NCBI GenBank assembly: GCA_019748235.1
Contig: JAIEPU010000063.1
Coordinates: 1-49,051 of the forward strand
Source: a bacterium
GTDB taxonomy: Bacteria > Planctomycetota > Planctomycetia > Kolteriales > Kolteriaceae
DNA: 49,051 bases
Reading direction: 5' to 3'
Both the position numbers and the translations under genes were made by a program. Below the pieces are notes generated by a model. The model worked only from the letters and a program-made list of their open reading frames with translations. It searched no databases and was not told where the DNA came from. This document shows positions 1 through 9,613 of this stretch, piece by piece (the first letter of the stretch is position 1; each line of letters begins with the position of its first letter).

Positions 1-14
1 GCTCTTCGAGCACT

Positions 15-2936
15 TTACACCCAGTGGGACCCAATTATCTGCCGATCCGGTCCCCGTTTAAGCGCCGATCTCCATAAATGACCGGTTTGACAATCGAAGG
101 ATTGAAGCTCACCTTCATGAATGATTCCAAAAGTTCGATTATCTTTCGACCAAACGGCATTCGAAGGCGTATGCTCGAAAGTGAATTGTCTTAACGGATT
201 GCCGTTCGCCGCATTAAACAAAATAACGTTCTTTGGCTTCCCTGCATCTGTTGCGAGCACCATGGTCCCATCCTCGGAAAATCGCGGTGGACAAGTCGGA
301 AATCGCTCGAGGTACTGAGACCAAAGGATCTTGCCACCCTCAACAGAGCGTGCTCGAAGGTATCCATCATACGTCGATTCAAGAACGAAAGATCCATCAG
401 GAGAGATCGCGGTGGTTCTGATGCCGACGGGATCCGAATGTGTCATTAACTCTTTTGACGATGCGACCTCGAATACCTTCACATGATCGGTATGGCTGAC
501 GGCGACTCTGCGATTGTCTTTACTGAACGAAATCCACTGAACCTTGATCCCGGTATCAAAGGTCGAGCCTAGTGGAGTCGTAGAGGTGTTCCAGATTCGC
601 GCGGTCGAATCAACCGACCCTGAAAGCAGCCTCCCATCTCTCATGAATGATAAGGAATCAATGACGTCGGAGTGCCCCGAGAGAATGTTAATGGTGTCAC
701 CAAGGTCTCCCGCATCGGAGGCTATACGAATCTCGCTCCCCGACCTCGCTACAGCGACAATTTCCGGAGATTGAGTATTGACAGCAACTGCTCCGGCTCC
801 GAAAGGATCATTCTGCCGATCGATAATTTTCCCGAGGCGATTATCTCGAAGATCCCAGGTCACGATTGAGGAATCTGTCCAAGTGCCGACCAATAACGGT
901 CCTGGAGATTCCGCTGCCAAAAATCGACATAAGGCATCTCTGTCGTATGGATGGCCCAGTTCTTCGAACGGTGCCCACGCCCCTGGAACTTGTTCATTTC
1001 TTCTCCAGATGCGTACCTTTCGGTCGTTGGAGGAACTGACGAAATAATCTTGGAATGTCACAAACAGAACGGTGCGAACCCAATCGTCGTGAGCTTCCAC
1101 TTCTTGAATTTTTTGACCAGCGATGGCGTCCCAAAAGATGACTTTCTTGTCCGCTGCTCCGCTCGCTAATGTTTTGCCATCTTTTGAGAAGCAGACTGAG
1201 CTAATCCAATCAGAATGTCCTCGAAGAGTATGTAACCTCCTCCTCTCGGAAATGTCCCATATTTCGATGTCGCGATCGGAGGTGCACGCTAAATGTTTTC
1301 CATCGGGATGGAAGTCGACCGAATCGACATCTCCCTTTGCGTCGGTCTGGAATTGGAAGAGGATCCTCCCTGAATCGGCCTCCCAAATTCGGACATTTCC
1401 GCCTTGATCGCCTGTGGCAATCAACGACGAATCAAGAGTCGCTGCCGCAGTTTTTACCGCACCTTGATGACCGGAAAGAATGTTTGCTCCGCGCTTCGGC
1501 AGATGATAAAGATGCCACCATTCAAACCCACGCAGATCCGGTTCGTTGGGCTGCGGCAGATATCTATTCAGAATTCTTTCCATCCCTTTTATTTGGGATC
1601 GTTGCCATAGCTGCCGAGCGATTCGCATATCGGATGCATAGGAGATCTCGCGCGTCTTTTGAAGCTGTGTATCGGCTAGTTTGCGGGCAGCTTCTTCGTG
1701 AGACAGTGATCGGGAAAGTCGCGCGTTATACCAAAGTGAAACTACTAATAGAGAAACAATCGCTAGGGAAGACGTAGTTAGTGCAATAGCCAACCCAGGG
1801 CGACGTTTTGCCCACTTGGTAAGTCGTTCGACGGAGGATATCGGGCGAGCTTCGATCGGTTCGCCCGCAAGATATCGTTTCAAATCGTCCGCCAGAGATT
1901 GTGCCGTGCGGTACCTTTTTTCGGGCTTCTTTTCGAGACACTTCGAACAGATGGTCTCTAGATCGATCGACGTATTTCTCCGAATGCGGCGGACGGACGT
2001 TGGCTCCTCTGTTTCAATCATTCTCAATGTTTGCAGATCGGTGGATCCTTGAAAGGGGGGCCGGCCCGTCAGCAATTCATAGAGAATCACTCCCAGCGAA
2101 TAGATGTCACTCTCTGGTCCAATCTCGGCAGTTCTCCCCGATGCTTGTTCGGGAGACATGTATTTCACTGTCCCAAGTAATGCCCCTGATTGGGTGAGAT
2201 CACCCCCTGATTCCAAAATCTTCGCCAAGCCAAAATCCATGAGCTTCGGTCGGGGTGAAACTTTATCGGTGTCGGGGATGAGAACGTTGCTCGGCTTGAT
2301 ATCGCGATGAAGCACGCCCCGCTGATGTGCATGCTCAATACCCTCAGCCAGTTGACGAACGAGTTCGGCGGCGAATCGAACCTCGCGGGGACCAGGATGA
2401 CTCTTCAGCCACTCCGTGAGTGATTGGCCTGCAATGTATTTTGAAACGATGTAGGGAATCGGACCCGATGCATCGCTTTCTAGAACGGTGACGATATTCG
2501 GGTGATCCAATCGCGAGGCGGCCCGTGCCTCTTGAATGAAGCGTTCACTCAAATTGCTGCTGGGTAGTACTTCAAGTCTCGGAATCTTCAGCGCGACTTC
2601 GCACTCCACGCGAGGATCATAGGCAAGGTAAACAATGCCGAAGCCTCCCATTCCCAAGAGGCGTCGGATTTCGAATCGCCCAATGCGACTGGGATGGGGG
2701 GCATCAGGTGTTCGGGTTGTCCCAGAGAATACAGACTCTTTCGAATGTTCATCTCGAATCGAGCGAAGGATTTTCAATGTGGAGTACGCTCGTTCCAAGC
2801 GATCCTTGACCGTATGAGGGAGATCTTCTGGGAACGATGGAGCCGATTCGAGAGTTTGGTCGTCAAGGCTTTTTTGAAAGTCCACGATGAGATCGGCGAC
2901 GAGGTTGTCAAATCGGTCAGCCGGATGATGATTCAT
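15..2936 (-). CDS. Membrane Ser/Thr protein kinase with C-terminal WD40 repeats
   Basis: 973 residues, complete (TAA at 15-17). The kinase domain spans about residues 87-355: glycine loop GMGGFG (95-100), lysine K117 in VALKIP, catalytic loop HRDIKPSN (H210-R211-D212), DFG 234-236, then SPEQ in the activation segment. These canonical residues predict an active Hanks-type kinase. A hydrophobic segment at about 381-401 follows a basic stretch, so the kinase should face the cytoplasm with the rest beyond the membrane. From about residue 490 to 960 there are repeated WD40-type units (for example GHQGAV, GHSDWI, GHSDVI followed by W-D or W-N), a beta-propeller likely to bind proteins. Its start lies 20 nt inside the upstream sigma-factor gene, so the two are probably co-translated. 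Known for the family: planctomycetes carry many kinases of this build. Inferred: it senses an envelope cue and acts with the sigma factor; the substrate is unknown. Confidence 0.93.
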   Translation of the reverse strand: MNHHPADRFDNLVADLIVDFQKSLDDQTLESAPSFPEDLPHTVKDRLERAYSTLKILRSIRDEHSKESVFSGTTRTPDAPHPSRIGRFEIRRLLGMGGFGIVYLAYDPRVECEVALKIPRLEVLPSSNLSERFIQEARAASRLDHPNIVTVLESDASGPIPYIVSKYIAGQSLTEWLKSHPGPREVRFAAELVRQLAEGIEHAHQRGVLHRDIKPSNVLIPDTDKVSPRPKLMDFGLAKILESGGDLTQSGALLGTVKYMSPEQASGRTAEIGPESDIYSLGVILYELLTGRPPFQGSTDLQTLRMIETEEPTSVRRIRRNTSIDLETICSKCLEKKPEKRYRTAQSLADDLKRYLAGEPIEARPISSVERLTKWAKRRPGLAIALTTSSLAIVSLLVVSLWYNARLSRSLSHEEAARKLADTQLQKTREISYASDMRIARQLWQRSQIKGMERILNRYLPQPNEPDLRGFEWWHLYHLPKRGANILSGHQGAVKTAAATLDSSLIATGDQGGNVRIWEADSGRILFQFQTDAKGDVDSVDFHPDGKHLACTSDRDIEIWDISERRRLHTLRGHSDWISSVCFSKDGKTLASGAADKKVIFWDAIAGQKIQEVEAHDDWVRTVLFVTFQDYFVSSSNDRKVRIWRRNEQVPGAWAPFEELGHPYDRDALCRFLAAESPGPLLVGTWTDSSIVTWDLRDNRLGKIIDRQNDPFGAGAVAVNTQSPEIVAVARSGSEIRIASDAGDLGDTINILSGHSDVIDSLSFMRDGRLLSGSVDSTARIWNTSTTPLGSTFDTGIKVQWISFSKDNRRVAVSHTDHVKVFEVASSKELMTHSDPVGIRTTAISPDGSFVLESTYDGYLRARSVEGGKILWSQYLERFPTCPPRFSEDGTMVLATDAGKPKNVILFNAANGNPLRQFTFEHTPSNAVWSKDNRTFGIIHEGELQSFDCQTGHLWRSALKRGPDRQIIGSHWV

Positions 2937-3624
2937 CGTTTGGTCTCAATCGCTCGGATAAGGACTCGATTGCCCGTACCCATACTTTTCGAACGGACTC
3001 CGGCGATTTGTTCAGTTCTTCGCCGATCTTGCTGAACGTCCATCCTTCGATACTTCGAAGTTCAATAACCCGCTGCTGTTCCGCCGTCAGGTGTCGAAGT
3101 TCCTCTCGAAATCTTTCAATTTGTTCATTCGCTGCCGCGATGCTGCTCGGACTATCTTGTGAATGAGGAAGCTCGTTCACGCCAGAATCGAAGGCTACTT
3201 CTTTCAACACATTCCTCATGGCGGTTCCCTTGTACCGCTTCACGATGTCGAGGAAGTTGTGCAACAGAATCTGTTTTAGCCACGCCTTGAACTCCGCTTC
3301 CGTTGACCCTGTGAAGCGTGGAAAGTCCCGGATCGCTTGGGTGAACGTATCTTGGACGACATCCGATGGCGAAACCTTCGCCGCCAAGTCTGGTGAAATC
3401 TCAGCTCGTGCGACAGCAATCAAGAAGTCACGATAGCTCTCGAAGAGATTGCCGAATGCCGACATCCCGTCACGAGCCAGGATTAGCGAATGTTCGACCT
3501 CAGCGCCCCCGCGCAATCGGATACCACACTCGAAGTCCTCCGGGCGCAACCCCGGATGGATGCCTGACTTCTCTTGATCTTCGAATGAAGAATTGGGGGG
3601 AGCACTCGCCACGGCGTCGTCCAC
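2917..3624 (-). CDS. ECF-type RNA polymerase sigma factor
   Basis: 235 residues from a GTG start. An N-terminal extension of about 45 residues precedes sigma region 2, recognisable in FGNLFESYRDFLIAVARAEI and the DVVQDTFTQAIRDFPRF helix. Region 4 (about 175-225) holds the helix-turn-helix EGWTFSKIGEELNKSPESVR, the -35 binding element. The spacing of the two regions, with no region 3, is that of an ECF-type factor. No strong ribosome site is visible upstream of the GTG, so a start further in, near MSAFGN, is possible. It overlaps the kinase gene by 20 nt. Kinase genes linked to ECF genes are a known planctomycete arrangement in which phosphorylation may replace an anti-sigma factor; no anti-sigma gene is seen next to it. 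Target promoters are unknown. Confidence 0.9.
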   Translation of the reverse strand: MDDAVASAPPNSSFEDQEKSGIHPGLRPEDFECGIRLRGGAEVEHSLILARDGMSAFGNLFESYRDFLIAVARAEISPDLAAKVSPSDVVQDTFTQAIRDFPRFTGSTEAEFKAWLKQILLHNFLDIVKRYKGTAMRNVLKEVAFDSGVNELPHSQDSPSSIAAANEQIERFREELRHLTAEQQRVIELRSIEGWTFSKIGEELNKSPESVRKVWVRAIESLSERLRPNDESSSG

Positions 3625-4199
3625 CTATTTCTTAAGGCGATCACAAGACAAGGAAACGGACAGGGGAACTTCCCTGTTAACGCAGATTCTTCAGAGGTTA
3701 CAGTCTTTTTTCAGATACGAATTCGGACCATTTCACTTGGATGTAACAGAAAAAGGGCCATCCCACTAGCTTTTACTGACTTCCAGGGGAACATATCTCA
3801 TTTTTTCAGTCCGAATTCTCGTTCCGATGTCGCCTATGGGGATAGCGAGTTCTCTTCACCCGTTCGTGTATGCGCGGCAAGTCATGTAAGGCGACGATAT
3901 TGTCGCTGCGTATCTGATTGTCGCTCTGTTTGTTAAGGCCAGTACGCATCTTCAATCAGGGTGTGGCGCAGTCAAAAAACAGGTCTCAGAGGTCGATGCT
4001 CCAAGCCGCCACATCGTGCATCCGGCTAATGCCCTCGGCGGATACGCCCGAACTGCCGATGGCAAGCTTGCTCAGCGCGAAGTCGGGCTCGGATATGGAG
4101 CTACCTCCTCTGCTCGCAAAGGGCTCGACTTCGCGGCTGGGCTTCCTTCGTGCTGGAATCAACCGGTAATCAGCGGGCTGTAAGGGTTTGCTTTTGTCA
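3625..4199. other. Intergenic region between sigma factor and orphan gene
   Basis: About 575 bp with no gene I can support. It lies between divergent genes and so should hold both promoters, but no clear -35/-10 pair stands out. There is a 16-bp imperfect palindrome at 3891-3906 (GCGACGATATTGTCGC), and ATTGTCGCT occurs twice around 3899 and 3918. Short open frames here lack ribosome sites and recognisable protein sequence. The stretch could be remnant DNA of an insertion that also brought the next gene. Confidence 0.45.
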
Positions 4200-5252
4200 A
4201 TGGGTGAATGGCGAGGTAAGTCGAGAATCTCAATGATCGAATGGTCAGATGGGTGGGATGGCTCACCGTTCCGCCGAAACGGAATTTGTTTCGACGAGCT
4301 CTTGAGAAAATACGAGTCATATGGCTTTCTTTACCGCGCGAAACAGGAGCGATTATCGGCCGTTTGGGCTGAGTTAGAAAAGACTTGGCGGACTCTATTA
4401 GGTTCCGACTTGCCGCTATTCGTCTGCTTTCATCAAGACGGAAATTCCGGAGATGTGAATCAATGGTGCTCTGTCACTGCTTGGCGGTCATCTCTTGGTA
4501 ATTGGTGCTGGCAGCATTTGGTGTGCCCCGATGATGATCAGTCCGTTCAGAGACTGCTTCGCGTGACACAGTATTATCCCGAATGTCTTCCTCCTGGGGC
4601 AATGCAGGCTGGTCACTCCTGGTTTCAGCCCAATGATGGGGCTATTGCGCGGGCTTTTCGAGAGGCCGCCGAAACGATTGGACCTCGATTTTCTTCATTG
4701 GTCCCGCGCGTCCTGCTCGATTCGCCCGATCCATCAACGATCGTCGCAACGAAGAAGGGATTGCGGGGCGACGTATCTACTGTCGATCAGGAAATGACGT
4801 CTGAGGTCAGCCGATTCGTGGCGAACGTGCTGGGGAAAATTTACTCCATCTCGGAGGAATTCGTTTCCGACCCGTTTTTAGATGGTCTCTGCAAAGAGTA
4901 TGAAGTTGTTGGCCTCTCGCGTCATCGATCTCTTCTGGTCTACCGCAGCGTCCATGGTGATCTGCTAGGAGTGGCAGTCGTCCATACCGGCCCGATTGGA
5001 GTTAATTTTAGCCAACTAGAAAACCGTATCGATCTTATTGTGAGGGGAGGTCTCTCCCTTGATGAGAGAGTGCCAGTAGCAACTCAATTATTGGCCTCTG
5101 CTTATGAGGCGGCGGGCGGATCACTGGCCCGCAGGATCATGACTGACCAAGATACCGCGGCAGCGCTATCGATGCGTGGATGCTCGATCATCCGAGATTA
5201 TCAACGATTTACGTGGCTGCATGCCGGGCCAGCATCTTCAGGCGTATACTAA
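4200..5252 (+). CDS. Hypothetical protein (orphan, about 350 aa)
   Basis: A 350-residue soluble protein from the ATG at 4200; TTG 4188 and ATG 4233 are alternatives, and none has a convincing ribosome site. There is no signal peptide and no membrane segment. The sequence is rich in Trp in the first 160 residues. A C-terminal half (about 230-340) reads ...RSLLVYRSVHGDLLGVAVVHTG... followed by an alpha-rich stretch, which loosely resembles the acetyltransferase-like (GNAT) fold; this is a weak impression only. I do not recognise the family. It stands alone, divergent from a sigma factor and convergent with a truncated secreted-protein gene, and ends in a very AT-rich stretch. Together these suggest acquired DNA. 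Function unknown. Confidence 0.6.
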   Translation: MGEWRGKSRISMIEWSDGWDGSPFRRNGICFDELLRKYESYGFLYRAKQERLSAVWAELEKTWRTLLGSDLPLFVCFHQDGNSGDVNQWCSVTAWRSSLGNWCWQHLVCPDDDQSVQRLLRVTQYYPECLPPGAMQAGHSWFQPNDGAIARAFREAAETIGPRFSSLVPRVLLDSPDPSTIVATKKGLRGDVSTVDQEMTSEVSRFVANVLGKIYSISEEFVSDPFLDGLCKEYEVVGLSRHRSLLVYRSVHGDLLGVAVVHTGPIGVNFSQLENRIDLIVRGGLSLDERVPVATQLLASAYEAAGGSLARRIMTDQDTAAALSMRGCSIIRDYQRFTWLHAGPASSGVY

Positions 5253-5275
5253 TTAATATAATTATATATTTAATT
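5251..5275. other. 25-bp pure A/T near-palindrome at a gene junction
   Basis: Twenty-five consecutive A/T bases begin inside the TAA stop of the orphan gene and run into the end of the truncated gene on the other strand. The stretch is nearly its own reverse complement (AATTAA at one end, TTAATT at the other). In a moderately GC-rich region it is conspicuous. It could be a junction scar or a weak bidirectional terminator. Confidence 0.55.
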
Positions 5276-5552
5276 GCGCGTTCTGACCGTTCCTTTCAAA
5301 TTCCTTCGATGACGCTTGGGTTTGCTGAATTGTCCCCTTCGCTCGCACATAAAGCGATTTGATCTTGAAGAGAGCTTCTTCATCCTTCTTCAACTGAGCG
5401 ATCAAATCGATCGCGGAGACCGGATAGTGAACCTGCTTCGTCGATGATCCATCCTTGCTCTTTTCCTTCTCATCTGCCGAAACGACGAAAGGCGTGAAGA
5501 ACGCGAGAGCGAGAAACCATTTGATCTCGATGAGCGACGACAGTCGATTCAT
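5262..5552 (-). pseudogene. Truncated secreted protein (N-terminal fragment)
   Basis: The ATG at 5552 has GGAG seven bases upstream, so the start is good. The product would be 96 residues: a signal peptide (about 1-25, hydrophobic core WFLALAFFTPFVV, cleavage after VSA), then a charged mature start and a helix containing IDLIAQLKKDEEALFKIKSL and YVRAKGT. That last part looks like the first strand and helix of a larger periplasmic domain, and it stops as the DNA enters the AT-rich junction. The last residues (QLNI) are encoded by junction sequence. I infer loss of the 3' part by insertion or deletion; a genuine short protein is the alternative. Confidence 0.55.
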
Positions 5553-5569
5553 GAACGGGCTCCGTGATA

Positions 5570-5615
5570 TGACATATGTCAATTTCTGCTTCGCTCTACG
5601 AAGGTGTAGAGCGAA
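5570..5615. promoter_or_regulatory. Palindrome plus hairpin upstream of the truncated gene
   Basis: TGACATATGTCA (5570-5581) is a perfect 12-bp palindrome 17 bp ahead of the start codon of the minus-strand gene. Right behind it, TTCGCTCTAC (5590-5599) and GTAGAGCGAA (5606-5615) form a perfect 10-bp stem with a 6-base loop. One could be an operator and the other a 5' UTR hairpin. No other copy was noticed in the window. Confidence 0.5.
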
Positions 5616-5925
5616 TTGTTCTCTCGAACGATCAGAATCCACTCCGTCGCAACGAGGATTCGATCGATCCGGCGCTCGAAGCTCAGTTGAGTGGGAGGCC
5701 ACAATGATGTTGTAACATTTTGACCACCAATGGCTTTGGAGCGGTAGGCGACAAGTTCGAAAGCGAAAGAGGACCGGCAGGCCAAGCTTCGTATACGATC
5801 TACTTGGCGACTGGCCTGGGTGACAGGCTGGTGGGGGCAAGGGATGATTTAACCCCGAGTTGGATGGGATGAACCATCCAGGAAGTTATGCCCTCGAAGG
5901 GAGAAGAGGGTCAGGAAAGGATTGA

Positions 5926-7488
5926 ATGAGCACTGCTGCTAATCCATCGGAGCGAGATCGAGTCCTGGTGTTGGATTTCGGCTCGCAGTATGCCCAACTC
6001 ATCGCTCGGCGGGTTCGCGAGCAGCAAGTGTACTGCGAGATCGTCCGGCACGACTTATCGATGGAAAGGATTCGAGAACTCGCGCCGAAGGGGATCATCC
6101 TTTCCGGCGGTCCAAGCAGTGTCTACGAAGCGGGGGCTCCAAAGTGCGATCCCCGAATCTTCGACCTGGGGATTCCGGTTCTCGGCATTTGTTATGGCAT
6201 GCAGCTCGTTTGTCAGAGCCTAGGTGGTGAAGTTCGTTCCGCGCCGAGCCGTGAGTTCGGCAAGATGAAGCTCAATGTCGTTAAGTCTGATCCTTTCCTG
6301 TTTGGTGTTCCCGCGACGACCACCGTTTGGATGAGTCACGGCGATCAGGTTCGCTCCGTCAGTGCGGAATTCATCCCCCTGGCGGAAACGCCAACTTGTC
6401 CGATCGCGGCCATCAAACATCAGACCCGGCCGATCTATTGCCTGCAATTTCACCCCGAGGTGAATCACACCCCCGAGGGGCATACGATCCTTCGGAACTT
6501 CGTCATCGACATTTGTGGCTGTCGCGGTGACTGGCGAATGAGTTCGTTCCTCGAAAGCGAGATCGAACGTATTCGGAGCGTCGTTAAAGATCGGCGAGTC
6601 ATCTGCGGATTGTCGGGGGGAGTCGATTCCTCCGTCACAGCCGCCCTTTGTTACCGTGCGATCGGTGATCGCTTGACATGCATTTTCGTCGATAACGGAC
6701 TCCTTCGAAAAGGGGAGCGGGAAAGTGTCGAGCAGACGTTTCGCGATCACTTCAAAACGGATCTGCACGTTGTCGATGCGAGCAAGATATTCCTGGATCG
6801 ACTCGCAGGGGTGGAAGACCCGCAGAAGAAGCGAGAGATCATTGGCCACACGTTTATCGACGTCTTTAAAGCGGAAGCGATCGGTATCAAGGATGCCCAC
6901 TTCCTGGCGCAGGGAACTCTGTATCCCGACGTGATCGAGAGTGGATCTTCCGCGGATGGGCCGGCGGCGACGATCAAGTCGCACCACAATGTGGGAGGTC
7001 TTCCGGCCGAGCTCGGTTTCGAATTGGTGGAGCCCCTTCGCGATCTCTTCAAGGATGAGGTTCGGAAGCTGGGACATGAACTTGGGTTGCCCGACTCCCT
7101 CATCTGGCGTCATCCATTCCCCGGCCCTGGACTTTCGGTTCGTGTGCTCGGGGCGGTGTCGGCCGAGGGATTGGCCATCCTGCGCGAAGCGGACACGATC
7201 TTTCTCGAAGAGCTTGTCAAAGCGGGAAAGTACCGAGAGATCGCTCAGGCTTTCGCCGTCTTGTTGCCGGTCCGATCTGTCGGTGTGATGGGGGATGGTC
7301 GAACGTACGATTCTGTCATCGCGCTTCGGGCGGTGACCACGGTCGATTTTATGACGGCGGATTGGGCTGACCTCGATCGCGAGCTATTGCACCGGGTCTC
7401 GACTCGCATCATCAATGAGGTTCGGGGTGTCAATCGGGTCGTTTACGACATCAGCACGAAGCCGCCGGCAACCATCGAGTGGGAGTGA
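5926..7488 (+). CDS. guaA: GMP synthase (glutamine-hydrolysing)
   Basis: 520 residues, the usual length. It converts XMP to GMP with ATP and glutamine in the cytoplasm, the last step of guanine nucleotide synthesis. The N-terminal class I glutamine amidotransferase (about 10-200) shows [12 protein letters not shown], the nucleophile cysteine in GICYGMQ and the HPEV triad histidine. The ATP pyrophosphatase domain carries the PP-loop SGGVDSSV, and the C-terminal dimerisation domain ends in the conserved [15 protein letters not shown]. The start has GGAAAGGA five bases upstream. It stands alone, with 223 bp to the next gene and no clear terminator hairpin after it. Confidence 0.98.
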   Translation: MSTAANPSERDRVLVLDFGSQYAQLIARRVREQQVYCEIVRHDLSMERIRELAPKGIILSGGPSSVYEAGAPKCDPRIFDLGIPVLGICYGMQLVCQSLGGEVRSAPSREFGKMKLNVVKSDPFLFGVPATTTVWMSHGDQVRSVSAEFIPLAETPTCPIAAIKHQTRPIYCLQFHPEVNHTPEGHTILRNFVIDICGCRGDWRMSSFLESEIERIRSVVKDRRVICGLSGGVDSSVTAALCYRAIGDRLTCIFVDNGLLRKGERESVEQTFRDHFKTDLHVVDASKIFLDRLAGVEDPQKKREIIGHTFIDVFKAEAIGIKDAHFLAQGTLYPDVIESGSSADGPAATIKSHHNVGGLPAELGFELVEPLRDLFKDEVRKLGHELGLPDSLIWRHPFPGPGLSVRVLGAVSAEGLAILREADTIFLEELVKAGKYREIAQAFAVLLPVRSVGVMGDGRTYDSVIALRAVTTVDFMTADWADLDRELLHRVSTRIINEVRGVNRVVYDISTKPPATIEWE

Positions 7489-7711
7489 GAACGGCGGCTC
7501 GCGTCGTTTTCCCACGTGCGATCCAGTGCCGCTGCGAATCCCTTGTCGAAATGGATAATGCGGTCCCTGTTGCGAGTCCGGGAGCGTTAAAACCCTATTT
7601 CCCAGTGGGAATCGAATTGCAGTTCTAGATTTTGTCATGTGATCGCCGGGGAAGTCTGGTTACACTTAGATGTGGCGGCTTCGATGACCCGCGCCGCCTC
7701 AACTCGTTCGA

Positions 7712-8740
7712 ATGGTTATGACGGCGCGTCGACCGATGAGCGAATTCGGACCAAATGATGCTGTGCGGCGATGGGATGGCCAATCGTGGTCATTTGAAGT
7801 CGCATCTCTCTTCGGAATCGCCGTCCGATTCCATGTTGCCCTTCTTGTTTTCCTTGCCGTCGTTGCACTCACTTGGTTGGGATGGCCCGGTGTCGTGCTG
7901 GCCGGTGCGATGCTCGTCGCGCTCTTGATTCATGAACTGGGACATGCCGCCACGTCGATTGGCGTCGGGGGGAAACTCGACGAGATCGTCCTCTGGCCCT
8001 TGGGTAGCCTGCGCGGTCCGAGACTTCAGCAACGACCGATCGAGTCGACGCTGGTTCTTCTTGGCGGGCCGGCGCTCAATCTGGTCGCTTGTCTGCTGCT
8101 CCTTCCCGCCTTGCACTGGTCGGGGGATCTCACGACCGCGATTTGGGATCCTTTTTCCATCGAGCCGTTCTGGAAGGGGACCTCCGAGGTCGGGAGTTAT
8201 CTGGCGTTTCTGTTCAAGGCAAACTATTGGCTCGCCATTTTGAATCTGCTGCCGCTCTATCCTTTAGACGGTGGTCGGATGATTCGTGAGATGGTGAGTG
8301 TCCGGACAAGTCAATTTCAAGCGACGTTTATTGCGGTGATGATCGGAGGGGCAGGGGGGCTGGTGATGTTCAGCCTCGCCCTCTGGTATCACCTTGTCTG
8401 GGTCGCGTTGGTGGGAGCATTTGTCCTTTACACTTGCCTCAAACGTCACCGGGAGCTCGAACTCTTGGCGGATAGTCAGGAGAATGAGTTCGGGTATGAC
8501 TTCTCGGAGGGTTACACCAGCCTCGAACGAAGCATGACCTCTTCACCGATGCACGCCCATCCCCCCTCCCTCGGTCAGACTTGGCGCCAATGGTTCGAGG
8601 AGAGAGAACGACGCAAGGGGGAGGTGATCGAAGCGGAGCTCGATCGGATCCTTGAGAAGATTCATACCAGCGGCATCGCCAGTCTCTCCCGGAACGAACG
8701 CAAAATCCTTTCCCAAGCAAGTCGACGCCGTCGATCGTAA
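7712..8740 (+). CDS. Site-2 protease family membrane metalloprotease (M50)
   Basis: 342 residues. Zinc-site motif HELGH at 74-78 inside a membrane helix, and the second metal motif NLLPLYPLDGG (D186) in a later helix, identify an intramembrane M50 protease. The N-terminal 40 residues are soluble, followed by about six hydrophobic segments to about residue 250, then a charged cytoplasmic tail (about 250-342) with ERERRKGEVIEAEL and ending in basic residues. There is no PDZ domain, unlike RseP, so it belongs to the short SpoIVFB-like group. Such proteases cut membrane-bound anti-sigma factors or pro-sigma factors; the substrate here is unknown. The start is uncertain: ATG 7712, ATG 7718 and ATG 7736 are all in frame, without a clear ribosome site. 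Confidence 0.9.
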   Translation: MVMTARRPMSEFGPNDAVRRWDGQSWSFEVASLFGIAVRFHVALLVFLAVVALTWLGWPGVVLAGAMLVALLIHELGHAATSIGVGGKLDEIVLWPLGSLRGPRLQQRPIESTLVLLGGPALNLVACLLLLPALHWSGDLTTAIWDPFSIEPFWKGTSEVGSYLAFLFKANYWLAILNLLPLYPLDGGRMIREMVSVRTSQFQATFIAVMIGGAGGLVMFSLALWYHLVWVALVGAFVLYTCLKRHRELELLADSQENEFGYDFSEGYTSLERSMTSSPMHAHPPSLGQTWRQWFEERERRKGEVIEAELDRILEKIHTSGIASLSRNERKILSQASRRRRS

Positions 8741-8851
8741 ATGGTTCGAAGTCCCTATCCTACAGCCCATCCACGAATTCAAATCGTCCATTGTTTCACC
8801 GTTGCCATACGATAGCCGAAGCGGACGGAAGATCTCTTTGAGGGTATGCTT

Positions 8852-9613
8852 GTGCGTATTCTGTTAACGAATGACGATGGAATTCTGGCTCCTGGTATCC
8901 GCGCCCTGCGAAACGAATTGAAGAAGCTCGGCGATGTGACCGTGGTTGCGCCGGCGTCCGAGCAGAGTGCGGTGGGACACAGCATCACGCTCATGAATCC
9001 TCTGCTCGTGCGCGAAGTTCATGAAGAGGGATCGTTGCTTGGCTATGCCGTCGAGGGGAAGCCTGCTGATTGCGTGAAGCTTGGCTTGGTAGAACTGCTG
9101 AAGGAATCTCCCGATCTCGTGGTGAGTGGCATCAATGCGGGTTCTAATGCGGGAATCAACGTTCTTTACAGCGGAACTGTGGCGGCGGCTATCGAAGCGG
9201 CATTCTTCAACGTTACTTCCATCGCGGTTTCACTGACTCTTCCCGAAGACACGCAATATGAGCGCGCCGCGACGATTGCCGGCAAAATCATTCGTCAGAT
9301 TCTCAGTCACTCCCCCGCTGCGGGAGAACTCTTCAACGTCAATATTCCTGAGCTTTCTCAGGGAGAGCCGATCGGCGTTCGAGTCGCGCGGCAGGCACTC
9401 ATTTGTTATCGCGAAAGCTACGAGGCCAGAACCGATCCACGCGGACGTAAGTATTATTGGCTTCACCCTGATCCTCTCCAGCACGATGACGACTTGAATG
9501 CGGATATGACCGCGCTCGCTCATCGGTACGTCACGGTGACGCCGCTTCGTTTCGATCTCACCGATCGCATGCGGCTCGAGCAAATGCGTGATTGGACCTG
9601 GACGTTGTCATGA
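8852..9613 (+). CDS. surE: 5'/3'-nucleotidase SurE
   Basis: Metal-dependent nucleoside monophosphate phosphatase of the SurE family. From the GTG at 8852 the protein begins MRILLTNDDGI, the standard SurE N-terminus with the metal-binding D8-D9 pair, and GAGGG sits seven bases before it. The upstream ATG at 8846 lies only one base from that site, so I prefer the GTG (253 residues). SEQSAVGHS (metal-site serine) and SGINAGSNAGINVLYSGTV follow, all family hallmarks. The stop overlaps the next gene's start as ATGA, so the two are translationally coupled. Confidence 0.95.
   Translation: MRILLTNDDGILAPGIRALRNELKKLGDVTVVAPASEQSAVGHSITLMNPLLVREVHEEGSLLGYAVEGKPADCVKLGLVELLKESPDLVVSGINAGSNAGINVLYSGTVAAAIEAAFFNVTSIAVSLTLPEDTQYERAATIAGKIIRQILSHSPAAGELFNVNIPELSQGEPIGVRVARQALICYRESYEARTDPRGRKYYWLHPDPLQHDDDLNADMTALAHRYVTVTPLRFDLTDRMRLEQMRDWTWTLS

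Noticed and set aside
3900..4199. Remnant of a transposase or integrase
   Set aside because: The stretch looked degenerate, but no frame gave a recognisable DDE, HUH or tyrosine recombinase motif and no terminal repeats were found.
6220..7113. 297-codon minus-strand frame antisense to guaA
   Set aside because: Lies within the conserved ATP-pyrophosphatase part of guaA and has no start site or motif.
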